Shown: positions 9,510 through 18,256, counted from the stretch's first letter. The stretch is 64,000 nucleotides of DNA from Pseudomonas sp. MYb327 (GCF_040438925.1 NZ_CP159258.1:5603001-5667000); one strand, 5' to 3'. Program-made: numbers and translations. Notes: generated by a model not told the origin, from the letters alone.

Positions 9510-10886
9510 ATGGCTATCAGTGTTTTCGACCTGTTCAAAATCGGTATCGGCCCTTCCAGTTCGCACACCGTGGGGCCTATGCGGGCGGCGGCGCTGTTCG
9601 TGCAGGGTTTGCGTGAGCGGGGGCTGCTTGATCAGGTTCGGCGTGTCGAAGTGCAGCTGTTTGGTTCGTTGTCCGCCACCGGCATCGGCCACGGCAGCGA
9701 CAACGCGGTGATCATGGGGCTAATGGGCGAGTGGCCGGATGCGATCGATCCATCGCAAATCGGCATCCGCATCGCCACCCTGCGTGAAACCGACACCCTG
9801 TTGCTCGACGGCCGCGTGTCGGTGCCATTCAACTGGACTCGGGACATGCGCCTGATCGACGAAAACCTGCCGTTCCATCCCAACGCCATGACCTTGATTG
9901 TCGAAGGCGATGACGGTGAGTTGTATCGCGATACCTACTATTCGGTTGGCGGCGGTTTTGTCGTCGACGAAGCCCAGGCTTCAAGCGGTGTCGTCGACCT
10001 TGATCGCACTGTATTGCCTTACGATTTCTCCAGCGCCGCCGAGTTGCTGGAGCTGTGCAAGAAGCACAACCTGCGCGTGGCCGATTTGATGATGGCCAAC
10101 GAGAAGGTCTGGCGCAGCGAAGAGGAAATTCGCAGCGGCTTGATGACGCTCTGGCGCGCCATGCAGGATTGCGTCGAGCAAGGCCTCAAGCACGAGGGCA
10201 TCCTGCCCGGTGGCCTGAACGTGCGCCGACGTGCGGCCAAGTTGCATCGCAGCTTGCAGGAACTGAACAAGCCCAACGTGATCGGCTCGACGCTGAGCGC
10301 CATGGAGTGGGTCAACCTGTTCGCCCTGGCGGTCAATGAAGAAAACGCTGCCGGTGGGCGCATGGTCACGGCGCCGACCAATGGCGCGGCGGGGATCATT
10401 CCGGCGGTGTTGCACTACTTTATGAAGTTCAGCGAAGACGTGACCGACGCCAACGTTGTCGATTACTTCCTCGGTGCGGCAGCGGTTGGAATCCTGTGCA
10501 AGAAGAACGCCTCGATCTCCGGTGCCGAAGTCGGCTGCCAGGGTGAAGTGGGCTCGGCCTGCGCCATGGCAGCGGCGGGGCTGGCGGAAATCCTCGGCGC
10601 CACGCCGGAGCAATTGTGCAACGCGGCGGAAATTGGTCTGGAACATAACCTTGGACTGACCTGCGACCCGGTGGGCGGGTTGGTGCAGGTGCCGTGCATC
10701 GAGCGCAACGCGATTGCCGCGGTGAAAGCGATCAATGCGGCGCAGATGGCCTTGCGCGGTGATGGTCAGCACTTTATCTCGCTGGATCGGGTGATTCGCA
10801 CGATGCGTGATACCGGTGCCGACATGCATGACAAATACAAAGAGACTTCGCGGGGTGGATTGGCCGTTAGCGCTGTGGAGTGTTGA
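9510..10886 (+). CDS. sdaB: L-serine ammonia-lyase, single-chain [4Fe-4S] type
   Basis: A 458-residue iron-sulfur L-serine dehydratase converting serine to pyruvate and ammonia. This is the exit step that lets betaine-derived glycine enter central metabolism. Cluster ligands Cys343 (VGCQGE), Cys385 (LTCDPV) and Cys396 (QVPCIE) and the C-terminal Cys458 are at the positions described for the Legionella enzyme, where the terminal Cys caps the cluster until substrate binds. The start at 9510 ([20 protein letters not shown]) has AGGAG 10 bases upstream. An in-frame extension to 9441 lacks such support. It is next to gbdR as in other pseudomonads. Confidence 0.95.
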   Translation: MAISVFDLFKIGIGPSSSHTVGPMRAAALFVQGLRERGLLDQVRRVEVQLFGSLSATGIGHGSDNAVIMGLMGEWPDAIDPSQIGIRIATLRETDTLLLDGRVSVPFNWTRDMRLIDENLPFHPNAMTLIVEGDDGELYRDTYYSVGGGFVVDEAQASSGVVDLDRTVLPYDFSSAAELLELCKKHNLRVADLMMANEKVWRSEEEIRSGLMTLWRAMQDCVEQGLKHEGILPGGLNVRRRAAKLHRSLQELNKPNVIGSTLSAMEWVNLFALAVNEENAAGGRMVTAPTNGAAGIIPAVLHYFMKFSEDVTDANVVDYFLGAAAVGILCKKNASISGAEVGCQGEVGSACAMAAAGLAEILGATPEQLCNAAEIGLEHNLGLTCDPVGGLVQVPCIERNAIAAVKAINAAQMALRGDGQHFISLDRVIRTMRDTGADMHDKYKETSRGGLAVSAVEC

Positions 10887-11492
10887 GACCGAGTCGACCC
10901 CAATCGCTGGCAAGCCAGCTCCCACAGGTTCTCTGGTGTTGCTGATATCTGGATCACACCACAACCCTGTAGGAGCCGGCTTGCCGGCGATGAACGATAA
11001 CGCGGATTTCCTGATGCACCGCGTTGAATGTATCGCCAGCAAGCCGGCTCCTACAGATAGCGGCCAGACCAGTCAAAACTGCGCGCTAAGTGAACACGTG
11101 ATCCCAGGCGCGCCACCTTTTGGCGCGTCGCTTACAGATAAGTAATTGACCCCAATATCAGGAACGACCTGACCCTGACCATCCGTCACCTGTGCCTGCG
11201 GTGACACTCTTTCCGGGTTGCTCGCAGCCCTGTTCCCACAAGTGCTACCGATTTGCTCACAGGCAACGGAGCAGGGCATTTGCCGCCGCTGATGGCACTT
11301 ATAACCCCTGCTCCCTGCGCGTCTTATATAGACACATTCCGACGTCGTTTTTAGGAGTTATTGAACGCACATTCAAATTTAGGCATGGCAATTGCTCTGT
11401 CATTACAAAGCCCGTCTCTCACGCGAGAACGATGGCAATAACAAGAGCCTCCGCCTGAGGCCATCACCCGCTTTGTGTGAGGAGATACCGCG
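10887..11492. other. sdaB-gbdR intergenic region (606 bp)
   Basis: The left half is a REP/REPIN cluster. A short GC hairpin (CGCGCCA / TGGCGCG, 11109-11127) follows, without a T-tract. The remaining 360 bp before gbdR hold no convincing gene and presumably carry the gbdR promoter. Confidence 0.5.
10901..11056. repeat. REP cluster: single arm plus full REPIN
   Basis: A lone arm CAATCGCTGGCAAGCCAGCT (10901-10920) is followed by a REPIN at 10969-11056 with arms TGTAGGAGCCGGCTTGCCGGCGAT and ATCGCCAGCAAGCCGGCTCC. It lies just downstream of the sdaB stop. Confidence 0.88.
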
Positions 11493-12596
11493 ATGACGTC
11501 GTTCAACTCCGGGGCCCAACCCCAGAACCGTGCGCCTCAATCCATCGGCTTTTTGCTGCTGGACAATTTCACGCTGATTTCCCTGGCTTCCGCAGTCGAA
11601 CCACTGCGCATGGCCAACCAATTGTCCGGTCGCGAGTTGTATCGCTGGACCACCCTCACCGTCGATGGCGGTCAGGTCTGGGCCAGTGACGGTCTGCAAA
11701 TCACCCCCGATGCCTCCATGCACAAAGCCCCCGCCCTGGACACCGTGATTGTCTGCGGCGGTATCGGAATTCAACGCACTGTTACCCGCGAACACGTTTC
11801 TTGGCTGCAAAGCCAGGCCCGTCAGTCCCGTCGCCTAGGCGCGGTCTGTACTGGCAGCTGGGCCCTGGCGTGCGCCGGCCTGCTGGACGGTTTCGATTGC
11901 AGCGTGCATTGGGAATGTCTGGCGGCGATGCAGGAAGCTTTCCCGCGTGTGGCCATGAGTACTCGTCTGTTCACCCTCGACCGTAACCGCTTCACCAGCT
12001 CTGGTGGCACGGCGCCGCTGGACATGATGCTGCACCTGATCAGTCGCGATCACGGTCGCGAACTTTCAGCCGCGATTTCGGAGATGTTCGTCTACGAGCG
12101 CATCCGTAACGAACAGGATCACCAGCGCGTGCCGCTCAAGCACATGCTCGGCACCAATCAGCCGAAGTTGCAGGAAATCGTCGCGCTGATGGAGGCCAAC
12201 CTTGAAGAGCCGATCGACCTCGACGAGCTGGCGGTGTATGTCGCGGTCTCCCGTCGTCAGCTCGAGCGCCTGTTCCAGAAGTACCTGCACTGTTCGCCGT
12301 CGCGTTACTACCTCAAGTTGCGCCTTATCCGTGCGCGTCAACTGCTCAAGCAAACGCCGATGTCGATCATCGAAGTGGCGTCGGTGTGTGGTTTTGTGTC
12401 CACGCCGCACTTCTCCAAGTGCTACCGCGAATACTTCGGCATTCCGCCGCGTGACGAGCGCGTAGGTTCCAACACCACGCAGCAAGTGGCGATGATGCCG
12501 CTGCCACAAGCGCTGGTGCTGTCGCCGCTGTCCGGGCCATTGTCGGCGTTGAGCCAGGCGCGCAATGAGTCGACGTTTGCTAGCGTAAGGCTCTAA
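11493..12596 (+). CDS. gbdR: AraC-family activator of glycine betaine catabolism GbdR
   Basis: A 367-residue regulator with an N-terminal DJ-1/PfpI-like (GATase1_AraC) domain at about residues 15-185, containing AVCTGSWALACAGLLDG, and a C-terminal AraC double helix-turn-helix at about 215-320 (YVAVSRRQLERLFQKYL, VASVCGFVSTPHFSKCYRE). In Pseudomonas GbdR responds to glycine betaine and dimethylglycine and activates gbc, dgc, sox, cbc and related genes. Most of those targets are in this window. Its position next to sdaB matches the known locus. CdhR in this window has the same architecture, so naming depends on position as well as sequence. Confidence 0.93.
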   Translation: MTSFNSGAQPQNRAPQSIGFLLLDNFTLISLASAVEPLRMANQLSGRELYRWTTLTVDGGQVWASDGLQITPDASMHKAPALDTVIVCGGIGIQRTVTREHVSWLQSQARQSRRLGAVCTGSWALACAGLLDGFDCSVHWECLAAMQEAFPRVAMSTRLFTLDRNRFTSSGGTAPLDMMLHLISRDHGRELSAAISEMFVYERIRNEQDHQRVPLKHMLGTNQPKLQEIVALMEANLEEPIDLDELAVYVAVSRRQLERLFQKYLHCSPSRYYLKLRLIRARQLLKQTPMSIIEVASVCGFVSTPHFSKCYREYFGIPPRDERVGSNTTQQVAMMPLPQALVLSPLSGPLSALSQARNESTFASVRL

Positions 12597-12610
12597 AGCA
12601 GAGGCACTTT

Positions 12611-12640
12611 TGTGGCGAGGAAGCTTGCTCCCTCGCCACA
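12611..12640. repeat. TGTGGCGAGG-type hairpin repeat downstream of gbdR
   Basis: TGTGGCGAGG / CCTCGCCACA arms surround a short AAGCTTGCT centre. The same repeat type recurs near 46098, 47810, 54719 and 56371. It lies between the convergent gbdR and the small gene at 12661, so it may also act as a terminator. Confidence 0.75.
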
Positions 12641-12660
12641 GAGTTGTTACACCTCGGCCA

Positions 12661-12924
12661 TCAGGCGCTACGGCTCTGCTGAAACTCCGCCAACGCCGGC
12701 AACAACTGCTTGTCGATCGCCTGGCGCACCGCCGGCAGAATCGTCGCGCTGCTGGTGTACATCTGCTTGACCATGGTCCGCAGCACGATAGCTCGTTCGT
12801 TGTTCAAACCCCGCACTGCACATTCACAAGCCTGCTCGGCCGTGGCGCCGCTCGGCACTTGAAATCCCAACGCTTTCAGTTGGCCCAACAGGTCTTCCTG
12901 GTCTATCAAATCGGCGTACATCAT
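12661..12924 (-). CDS. Small conserved-looking hypothetical protein (87 aa)
   Basis: An 87-residue soluble protein that I do not recognise. It has no signal peptide or membrane segment and appears mainly helical, with an acidic start (MMYADLIDQEDLLGQLKALGFQ) and two cysteines (ECA-VRG region). The start at 12924 has AAGGA 8-9 bases upstream; the longer frame to 12990 does not. It is convergent with gbdR and upstream of the carnitine genes on the same strand, but separated from them by 340 bp with a plus-strand terminator and REP arms. It is therefore probably its own unit. Function unknown. Confidence 0.7.
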   Translation of the reverse strand: MMYADLIDQEDLLGQLKALGFQVPSGATAEQACECAVRGLNNERAIVLRTMVKQMYTSSATILPAVRQAIDKQLLPALAEFQQSRSA

Positions 12925-13034
12925 GACGCAATCCTTCTTCAGGGAACGGTGTCGTGGCTCGATTCTGGTAGTGGCAAAGGGTGGCGGCAAGGGCGATTTG
13001 TCGCAATGGCCGCAATGACTACGAACAGGTCGTT

Positions 13035-13174
13035 TTCGGGCAATTTGCCGGCGAAGAGAGTTGGCACACTGGACCCAGCTCGCTTCACGAAGGTTTGGTC
13101 ACCCTCGCGCAACGGCTCCTCAACAGTACCCTCCTCAGCTCCGATCTTGTCACGGCTTGATCGGGGTTTTTTTT
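13035..13174 (+). ncRNA. Candidate small regulatory RNA
   Basis: The 3' end is set by the terminator at 13139-13174. The body contains a pyrimidine-rich stretch with CCTCC (around 13130) that could pair with Shine-Dalgarno sequences, and the inverted segment GCTTCACGAAG. The 5' end is a guess and I see no strong promoter. I do not match it to a known Pseudomonas sRNA. Confidence 0.3.
13139..13174 (+). terminator. Intrinsic terminator on the plus strand
   Basis: Stem CTCCGATC / GATCGGGG (with one G-U pair) and a 12-base loop are followed by eight T. There is no A-tract on the left, so it works only rightward. The genes on both sides (12661-12924 and 13267-14430) are on the minus strand. Confidence 0.75.
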
Positions 13175-13186
13175 GGCTGCAAAACG

Positions 13187-13252
13187 CAATCGCTGGCAAG
13201 CCAGCTCCTACAAGGTTCGCGTAAGCCTTTAGGAGCTGGCTTGCCAGCGATG
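13187..13252. repeat. Outward-facing REP arm pair
   Basis: CAATCGCTGGCAAGCCAGCT and TAGGAGCTGGCTTGCCAGCG arms are separated by about 22 bp. They lie just downstream of the gamma-butyrobetaine dioxygenase stop. Confidence 0.85.
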
Positions 13253-13266
13253 AACGATGGCGCGGT

Positions 13267-14430
13267 CTAGCGTTGCAACACCAGAATGCGCGACAACAGC
13301 TCATCCCGGTCGACATAACACCCCTGGAAATGCCGCGCCCCGGTGGCCGGGTCAAACGCGTTACGCGCATGCAAAGTGCGGCGGTTGTCGAAGCACCACA
13401 GCTCGCCGGGATTGAGCCTTTGCATCAGCCTGAACCGAGGCTCGCGAGTCATCGCAATAAACCGTCGATATGCGCGATAGAGCTTGGGCATCTGCTCCAC
13501 CGAGGCATCAAACGGACCCCGCAAAAAGTTTGCCATGCGAATTTCCGACACCTGCCCCAAGGCATCCAGCGCAATGATCGGCGCGAGGCAGCGGTAGTCG
13601 CTGTGGCGGTCTTTATTGCGGAATTCCACGGGGACCTCGCAGAGACTTTTGAACGACTCGGGATCTTCCAGGCGTAACGACTCGGCGATGGCAAAACCGT
13701 CGACAAAAATGCTCTCGCCACCCTCGGCGTCATTGATCAGGCAATGGAGGAATTGCAGGCCGGGTTGTAATTCGCGAGTCGGCAAATCGCTGTGAAGCGG
13801 CAGGTTGAACGCGGTGTAGGCGTTACTGTCGGCGTCAGCCTTGGATTGCACGTTGAACAGCACGCCGAAATTGCTTTCGCGGATGAAGGAGATGCGCTGG
13901 GCGATCAACTTCAAGGAGCCGGGTTCGGTCGGCACGCCACGGACTTGAGTCAGCCCGACGTCGCGCACCGCCAGCAGCCATTGCAACAAGGCGTCGTTGT
14001 CGTTTATCAGCGCTTGGTAATCGAACACTGGAAGCTGCAAATCACTGCGCCAGAGCCTGGCTTTCGGCTTGCCTGCGCGGCGTTCGGCACGGGATTCATC
14101 GTCGTAAGCGTGGGCGCGCAACCAGCCGGGATCGAAACGGCTGAGGTGGCCGTCCTGCCACTGCACGCACAGGCAGCCTTCAGCATCGACACAGGTTTCG
14201 GTGGGTGTCAGGTTTTCCGGCACGTCGACGATTTCCAGTACCTGCTCGCGGGTCACCGTGTACACGCATTGCGGGCACGGGCAATTGTCCCGCAGCCATT
14301 GATGATGGAAGGGACTGACGCGGTTGTCAGCCCACTTCACCAGAACACGATCCGCCATGGCCTGCACGCCTGTCAGCGCGCTGATCAACGGATAAGTACG
14401 GAAGTCGGCAAAAGCAGCGGCGGTGTTCAA
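13267..14430 (-). CDS. Gamma-butyrobetaine dioxygenase (BBOX-like)
   Basis: A 387-residue Fe(II)/2-oxoglutarate dioxygenase expected to hydroxylate gamma-butyrobetaine to L-carnitine. The N-terminal DUF971-type zinc domain has Cys50, Cys52 and Cys55 (DNCPCPQC) and a likely fourth ligand His95 (DGHLSRF). The TauD-type catalytic domain has the iron triad His213, Asp215 (PLHSDLP) and His354 (TLHARNAF). Length matches characterised Pseudomonas enzymes (about 380). It is the distal gene of the carnitine operon, 14 bp after cdhB, which strengthens the assignment. Trimethyllysine dioxygenase has the same fold but is not expected in bacteria. Confidence 0.88.
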   Translation of the reverse strand: MNTAAAFADFRTYPLISALTGVQAMADRVLVKWADNRVSPFHHQWLRDNCPCPQCVYTVTREQVLEIVDVPENLTPTETCVDAEGCLCVQWQDGHLSRFDPGWLRAHAYDDESRAERRAGKPKARLWRSDLQLPVFDYQALINDNDALLQWLLAVRDVGLTQVRGVPTEPGSLKLIAQRISFIRESNFGVLFNVQSKADADSNAYTAFNLPLHSDLPTRELQPGLQFLHCLINDAEGGESIFVDGFAIAESLRLEDPESFKSLCEVPVEFRNKDRHSDYRCLAPIIALDALGQVSEIRMANFLRGPFDASVEQMPKLYRAYRRFIAMTREPRFRLMQRLNPGELWCFDNRRTLHARNAFDPATGARHFQGCYVDRDELLSRILVLQR

Positions 14431-14444
14431 TGGCGATCTCCTTG

Positions 14445-14921
14445 TTATTTTTTTGGCGGCAGTGCGATCACTCGGCCGACGTAAGCGGGGGTTGGCAGGT
14501 CGGACTGTTCGGCGACAATGGCTTGCAGTTTGCCCAACGTTGCTTCGCTGAACGGAGTAGAACGCGGCCCGGCCAAATCCACGTGCAGCAGCATTTGCTC
14601 GTTACCGGCCAGCTCCTTGTCGTCACCGACCAGATGCAGGCTGTGATAGAGGTGCAGGCGTTTGCTGTCGTGGCCGATGATCTGCGTGCGCACTTCAACG
14701 TCGGCGTCGAGTTTCACTTCATGCAGGTAATTGAGGTGCAGTTCCAGGGTGAACAGCGAGTGGCCGCTGGCTTCGCGGTTGTTGCTGTCCATGCCGAGGC
14801 GATCCATCAGCGCGTCGGTGGCGTAGCTGAAGATCAGCAGGTAAAAGGCGTCGCGCAGGTGGCCGTTGTAGTCGACCCAGTCGGTGATGATTTTTGTCTG
14901 GTAGGTGGTGAGGGTGGGCAT
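14445..14921 (-). CDS. cdhB: Hotdog-fold thioesterase, probable betainyl-CoA thioesterase
   Basis: A 158-residue 4-hydroxybenzoyl-CoA thioesterase-type protein. The hotdog helix region WVDYNGHLRDAFYLLIFSYA is typical, with Asp and Asn/His in the acyl-CoA site. In the Pseudomonas carnitine pathway CdhB hydrolyses betainyl-CoA made by CdhC, releasing glycine betaine. The start at 14921 (MPTLTTYQ) has CAGGA about 9 bases upstream; an in-frame ATG at 14945 is less supported. It lies between cdhA and the BBOX-like gene, separated from cdhA by a REPIN. Confidence 0.88.
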   Translation of the reverse strand: MPTLTTYQTKIITDWVDYNGHLRDAFYLLIFSYATDALMDRLGMDSNNREASGHSLFTLELHLNYLHEVKLDADVEVRTQIIGHDSKRLHLYHSLHLVGDDKELAGNEQMLLHVDLAGPRSTPFSEATLGKLQAIVAEQSDLPTPAYVGRVIALPPKK

Positions 14922-14948
14922 GTCATCAAATCCTGAAGTCATCAAAAC

Positions 14949-15038
14949 CTGTAGGAGCCGGCTTGCTGGCGATAAACGATAACGCGGTACACCTGATGCA
15001 TCGCGTGGCCTGGATCGCCAGCAAGCCGGCTCCTACAG
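14949..15038. repeat. REPIN between cdhA and cdhB
   Basis: Arms TGTAGGAGCCGGCTTGCTGGCGAT and ATCGCCAGCAAGCCGGCTCC flank a loop with AACGATAACGCGGT and CACCTGATGCATCGCG. It fills an intra-operon gap. Confidence 0.92.
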
Positions 15039-15051
15039 AGAGCGGTGTTGC

Positions 15052-16017
15052 TTATTCGGCAAACGCCATCCCATGCTTCTCTTTGGTGGTCTTCACCGCC
15101 TCCAGCACCGCCAGCAGGCAGTCATCACGATAGCGCTCCAGCGCCGAAATGCTGTGTTTGCCAAGTTGATCGCTGGTGCCATCGACGACATCGTCGATCA
15201 ACTTGTCGGTCAGTTCCGGCGCCGGCAGATAAGTCCAGGGCAACTGCAACGCCGGGCCGAATTGCGCCATGAAGTGGCGCATGCCGGCATCGCCGCCGGC
15301 CAGAGTGTAGGTCAGGAATGTGCCCATGAACGACCAGCGCAGACCGGCGCCAAAACGGATCGCATCGTCGATTTCGCCAGTGGTCGCCACGCCGTCGTTG
15401 ACCAGGTGCAGCGCCTCGCGCCACAACGCTTCGAGCAAACGGTCGGCGATGAAACCCGGTACTTCCTTGCGCACATGCAGCGGGCGCATGCCGAGGGATT
15501 CATAGACTTTCATCGCCGCTTGCACGGCTTCAGGTGCAGTGTTTTTGCCGCCAACCACTTCCACCAATGGCAGCAGATACACCGGGTTGAAAGGGTGCCC
15601 GACCACGCAGCGTTCAGGGTGCGTGGCGCTCTCGTAGAATTCGCTGGGCAGCAGGCCGGAGGTGCTGGAGCCGATCAGGGCATTGGGCTTGGCCGCTGCG
15701 CTGATCTTGCTGTGCAGTTCCAGTTTCAGCTCCAGGCGTTCCGGAGCGCTTTCCTGGATGAAGTCGGCGTCGCGCACGCATTCTTCGATGGTCGCGACAA
15801 AACGCAGGCGATCTTGCGACGCGCCAGGCGCCAGGCCTTGTTTCTCCAGCGCACCCCAGGCATTGGCGACGCGTTTGCGCAGGGCGGCTTCGGCGCCGGG
15901 CGCCGGGTCCCAGGCCACCACGTCGAGGCCGTGGGCGAGGGCGCGGGACACCCAGCCGCTGCCGATGACACCGCTGCCCAGGGCAGCGAAGGTTTTGATT
16001 TCGGTAATGAAGGTCAT
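15052..16017 (-). CDS. cdhA: L-carnitine dehydrogenase
   Basis: A 321-residue NAD+ enzyme of the 3-hydroxyacyl-CoA dehydrogenase fold that oxidises L-carnitine to 3-dehydrocarnitine. The N-terminal Rossmann motif GSGVIG is at 14-19. The catalytic-type histidine His141 is in [20 protein letters not shown], and the C-terminal helical domain starts around residue 190. It is in the carnitine operon after cdhC. Length matches characterised Pseudomonas carnitine dehydrogenases (about 320). A generic 3-hydroxyacyl-CoA dehydrogenase is the only alternative and is unlikely given the neighbours. Confidence 0.94.
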   Translation of the reverse strand: MTFITEIKTFAALGSGVIGSGWVSRALAHGLDVVAWDPAPGAEAALRKRVANAWGALEKQGLAPGASQDRLRFVATIEECVRDADFIQESAPERLELKLELHSKISAAAKPNALIGSSTSGLLPSEFYESATHPERCVVGHPFNPVYLLPLVEVVGGKNTAPEAVQAAMKVYESLGMRPLHVRKEVPGFIADRLLEALWREALHLVNDGVATTGEIDDAIRFGAGLRWSFMGTFLTYTLAGGDAGMRHFMAQFGPALQLPWTYLPAPELTDKLIDDVVDGTSDQLGKHSISALERYRDDCLLAVLEAVKTTKEKHGMAFAE

Positions 16018-16047
16018 GGCAACTTCCTGAAAAAATCGATGATCCCC

Positions 16048-16138
16048 GTAGGAGCCGGCTTGCTGGCGATTTGCGGTGTAACAGTCGACGTTTATTTCGA
16101 ATGCCCGACCGTAATCGCCAGCAAGCCGGCTCCTACAA
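16048..16138. repeat. REPIN between cdhC and cdhA
   Basis: Arms GTAGGAGCCGGCTTGCTGGCGAT and ATCGCCAGCAAGCCGGCTCC lie in the 136-bp gap of the carnitine operon. The loop sequence differs from that of the neighbouring cdhA-cdhB REPIN, so the two are not a recent duplication. Confidence 0.92.
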
Positions 16139-16153
16139 AGGGTGGCGTTCTAA

Positions 16154-17041
16154 TTAACCGCGCTGGGTCAGGCCCATCTTTTTGCGGCCTTCAGCCGGAG
16201 TCAGCACGCGGGCGCCGAGGCGGCTGAGGATTTCGCTGGCGCGTTCGACCAATTGGCCGTTGGTCGCCAGCACGCCCTTGTCCAGCCACAGATTGTCTTC
16301 CAGCCCGACGCGCACGTTGCCGCCCAGCAACACGGCTTGCGCGGCCATCGGCATTTGCATGCGGCCGATGCCAAAACCGGCCCAGACCGCATCGGCGGGC
16401 AGGTTGTCGACCATGGCCTTCATGGTAGTGGTGTCCGCCGGCGCGCCCCACGGGATGCCCAGGCAGAGCTGGAACAGCGGGTTGTCGAGCAGGCCTTCCT
16501 TGATCATCTGCTTGGCGAACCACAGGTGACCGGTGTCGAAAATTTCCAGCTCGGCCTTCACGCCCAGCTCTTGAATGCGTTTGGCGCCAGCACGCAGCTG
16601 GGCCGGAGTGGACACGTAAATGGTGTCACCGTCGCCGAAGTTCAGGGTGCCGCAATCGAGGGTGCAGATTTCCGGCAGCAATTCTTCAACGTGGGCCAGA
16701 CGGGTCAGCGGGCCGACCAGGTCAGTGTTCGGGCCGAACTCCATCGGGTTCTCGCCGGCGCCGATTTCCAGGTCGCCGCCCATGCCGGCGGTGAGGTTGA
16801 CGATGATGTCGACGTCGGCCTCACGAATGCGCTCCATCACCTCGCGGTACAGCGCAACGTCACGGCTGAACTTGCCGGTTTGCGGGTCGCGAACGTGGCA
16901 GTGCACCACGGTGGCACCGGCCTTGGCGGCTTCTACGGCGGCAGCGGCGATTTGTTTCGGGGTGACCGGCACGTGTGGGCTCTTGGCGGTCGTGTCGCCA
17001 GCACCGGTGAGTGCGCAGGTGATGATGACGTCGTGGTTCAT
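16154..17041 (-). CDS. cdhC: 3-dehydrocarnitine:acetyl-CoA trimethylamine transferase (BKACE family)
   Basis: A 295-residue beta-keto acid cleavage enzyme (formerly DUF849). It condenses 3-dehydrocarnitine with acetyl-CoA to give betainyl-CoA and acetoacetate. The zinc-binding HCHVRD motif gives His47 and His49; the TIM-barrel fold is suggested by regularly spaced hydrophobic strands, and GLEDNLW near residue 248 supplies the expected third ligand Glu. It is 59 bp downstream of caiX and upstream of cdhA, as in the known Pseudomonas carnitine operon. BKACE members act on several beta-keto acids, so substrate assignment rests on context. Confidence 0.92.
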   Translation of the reverse strand: MNHDVIITCALTGAGDTTAKSPHVPVTPKQIAAAAVEAAKAGATVVHCHVRDPQTGKFSRDVALYREVMERIREADVDIIVNLTAGMGGDLEIGAGENPMEFGPNTDLVGPLTRLAHVEELLPEICTLDCGTLNFGDGDTIYVSTPAQLRAGAKRIQELGVKAELEIFDTGHLWFAKQMIKEGLLDNPLFQLCLGIPWGAPADTTTMKAMVDNLPADAVWAGFGIGRMQMPMAAQAVLLGGNVRVGLEDNLWLDKGVLATNGQLVERASEILSRLGARVLTPAEGRKKMGLTQRG

Positions 17042-17115
17042 GAGGCGGTTTCCTTCAGGCGTAATGGTCCCGTCCGCAGCCCTGTCGGGCTGCGAATCGG
17101 TGGTTCAGATGAGAT

Positions 17116-18060
17116 TTATTTGCTGGTCAGTTTCAGGTTTTCAGCCGCTGGTTTGCCATCGAAGGTGGTGACGCCTTCGAGCCAGCGCTGCTTGTCTTGC
17201 GGGTGATCTTTCAGCCATTGCTTCGCCGATTCGAAGGCGTCCTTGTGATCCAGCAGCGGCTGCATCATCCGGCTCTCGTCTTCGGCGGTGAATGTCAGGT
17301 TGCTCAGCAGGCGACCGATGTTCGGGCATTGCTCGGCGTATTTCGGCGCGGTGACCGTCCACACCGTGGCCATGCCTTCATCCGGGCCAAGGGCGTCTTC
17401 GCTGCCGGTGAGGTAAGTCATTTGCACGTTGACGTTCATCGGGTGCGGTGCCCAGCCGAAGAACACCACGGCTTCCTTGCGGCGCACGGCGCGATCAACC
17501 GCCGCGAGCATGCCGGCTTCGCTGGATTCAACCAGCTGAAACTTGCCAAGGCCGAACTGGTTCTTGGCGATCATCGCCTTGATCTGGGTGTTGGCGCCCG
17601 AGCCAGGTTCGATGCCGTAGATCTTGCCGCCCAGTTCTTTTTCGAACTTGGCGATGTCGGCGAAGGTTTTCAGGCCCTTGTCGGCGAGGTAAGTCGGCAC
17701 GGCAAGGGTAGCGCGGGCGTCTTTCAGGCTGGGCGCTTCAAGGACCTTGACCTGGTTGGCGTCGACGAACGGGGTGATGGTCTGGGTCATCAGCGGGTTC
17801 CAGTAACCCAGGAACAGGTCCAGACGCTGATCGCGGATCCCGGCGAAGATGATTTGCTGGGAGGCGCTGGTTTGTTTGGTGTTGTAGCCGAGGCCATCGA
17901 GCAATACCTGGGTCATCGCGCTGGTGGCGATTACGTCGGTCCAGTTCACCACGCCCATGCGCACATTTTGGCAAGAAGCGGGTTCGGCGGCCATGACGCT
18001 GGCGCTCAGCAAAGCGGTACCACTGAGTGCAAGAACACAGCTGCTGATCAGTCGTTTCAT
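17116..18060 (-). CDS. caiX: Carnitine-binding periplasmic protein
   Basis: A 314-residue OpuAC-class binding protein. The signal peptide starts MKRLISSCVLALSGTAL and cleaves near VMA/AEP (about residue 24). Tryptophan-bearing segments VVNWTDVI, LGYWNPLM and FFGWAPHPMN are probable quaternary-amine cage elements. The start at 18060 has GAGGA 9 bases upstream, unlike the ATG 24 bases before it or the longer frame. In Pseudomonas CaiX delivers carnitine to the CbcWV core, and no permease or ATPase lies beside it here, which fits. It is the first gene of the carnitine operon and divergent from cdhR. Confidence 0.93.
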   Translation of the reverse strand: MKRLISSCVLALSGTALLSASVMAAEPASCQNVRMGVVNWTDVIATSAMTQVLLDGLGYNTKQTSASQQIIFAGIRDQRLDLFLGYWNPLMTQTITPFVDANQVKVLEAPSLKDARATLAVPTYLADKGLKTFADIAKFEKELGGKIYGIEPGSGANTQIKAMIAKNQFGLGKFQLVESSEAGMLAAVDRAVRRKEAVVFFGWAPHPMNVNVQMTYLTGSEDALGPDEGMATVWTVTAPKYAEQCPNIGRLLSNLTFTAEDESRMMQPLLDHKDAFESAKQWLKDHPQDKQRWLEGVTTFDGKPAAENLKLTSK

Positions 18061-18151
18061 TCTCAGGTTCCTCGGCAGTTTCATTATTGTGGGTCCGGTC
18101 GTCTTTGTGCGCCGGTGATGACACGTTACGCAGCAAATCAGCCATGAAAGC

Positions 18152-18188
18152 GCACTGCGGCGACCAGCACTTGCACTGCAGCGACCTG
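18152..18188. promoter_or_regulatory. Direct repeat in caiX-cdhR gap, probable CdhR operator
   Basis: GCACTGCGGCGACCAG (18152-18167) and GCACTGCAGCGACCTG (18173-18188) match at 14 of 16 bases and start 21 bp apart, two helical turns. This is the arrangement AraC-family activators use. It sits 69 bp upstream of cdhR and about 92 bp upstream of caiX. Confidence 0.65.
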
Positions 18189-18256
18189 TGCTCTTGAATG
18201 CCTGTGGCAAGTGGCGTATCAACACTCTCACGCTGCCCGTCAACCGAGTGCGCTCA

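Larger units (their letters stand above)
12925..13266. other. Intergenic region with candidate plus-strand transcript
   Basis: It contains a strong plus-strand intrinsic terminator (13139-13174) with no plus-strand gene ahead of it, then a pair of REP arms. Short open frames here have no ribosome site or codon signature. Confidence 0.5.

Noticed and set aside
11109..11127. Terminator for sdaB
   Set aside because: The hairpin has good arms but no T-tract and is over 220 bp from the sdaB stop, beyond a REPIN.
13070..13090. Sigma-54 promoter suggested by TTGGCACACTGG
   Set aside because: TGGCAC is present but the required TTGC element at the right spacing is not.
13061..13270. 69-codon plus-strand open frame downstream of the candidate RNA start
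   Set aside because: It runs through the intrinsic terminator and both REP arms, so it cannot be a normal gene.
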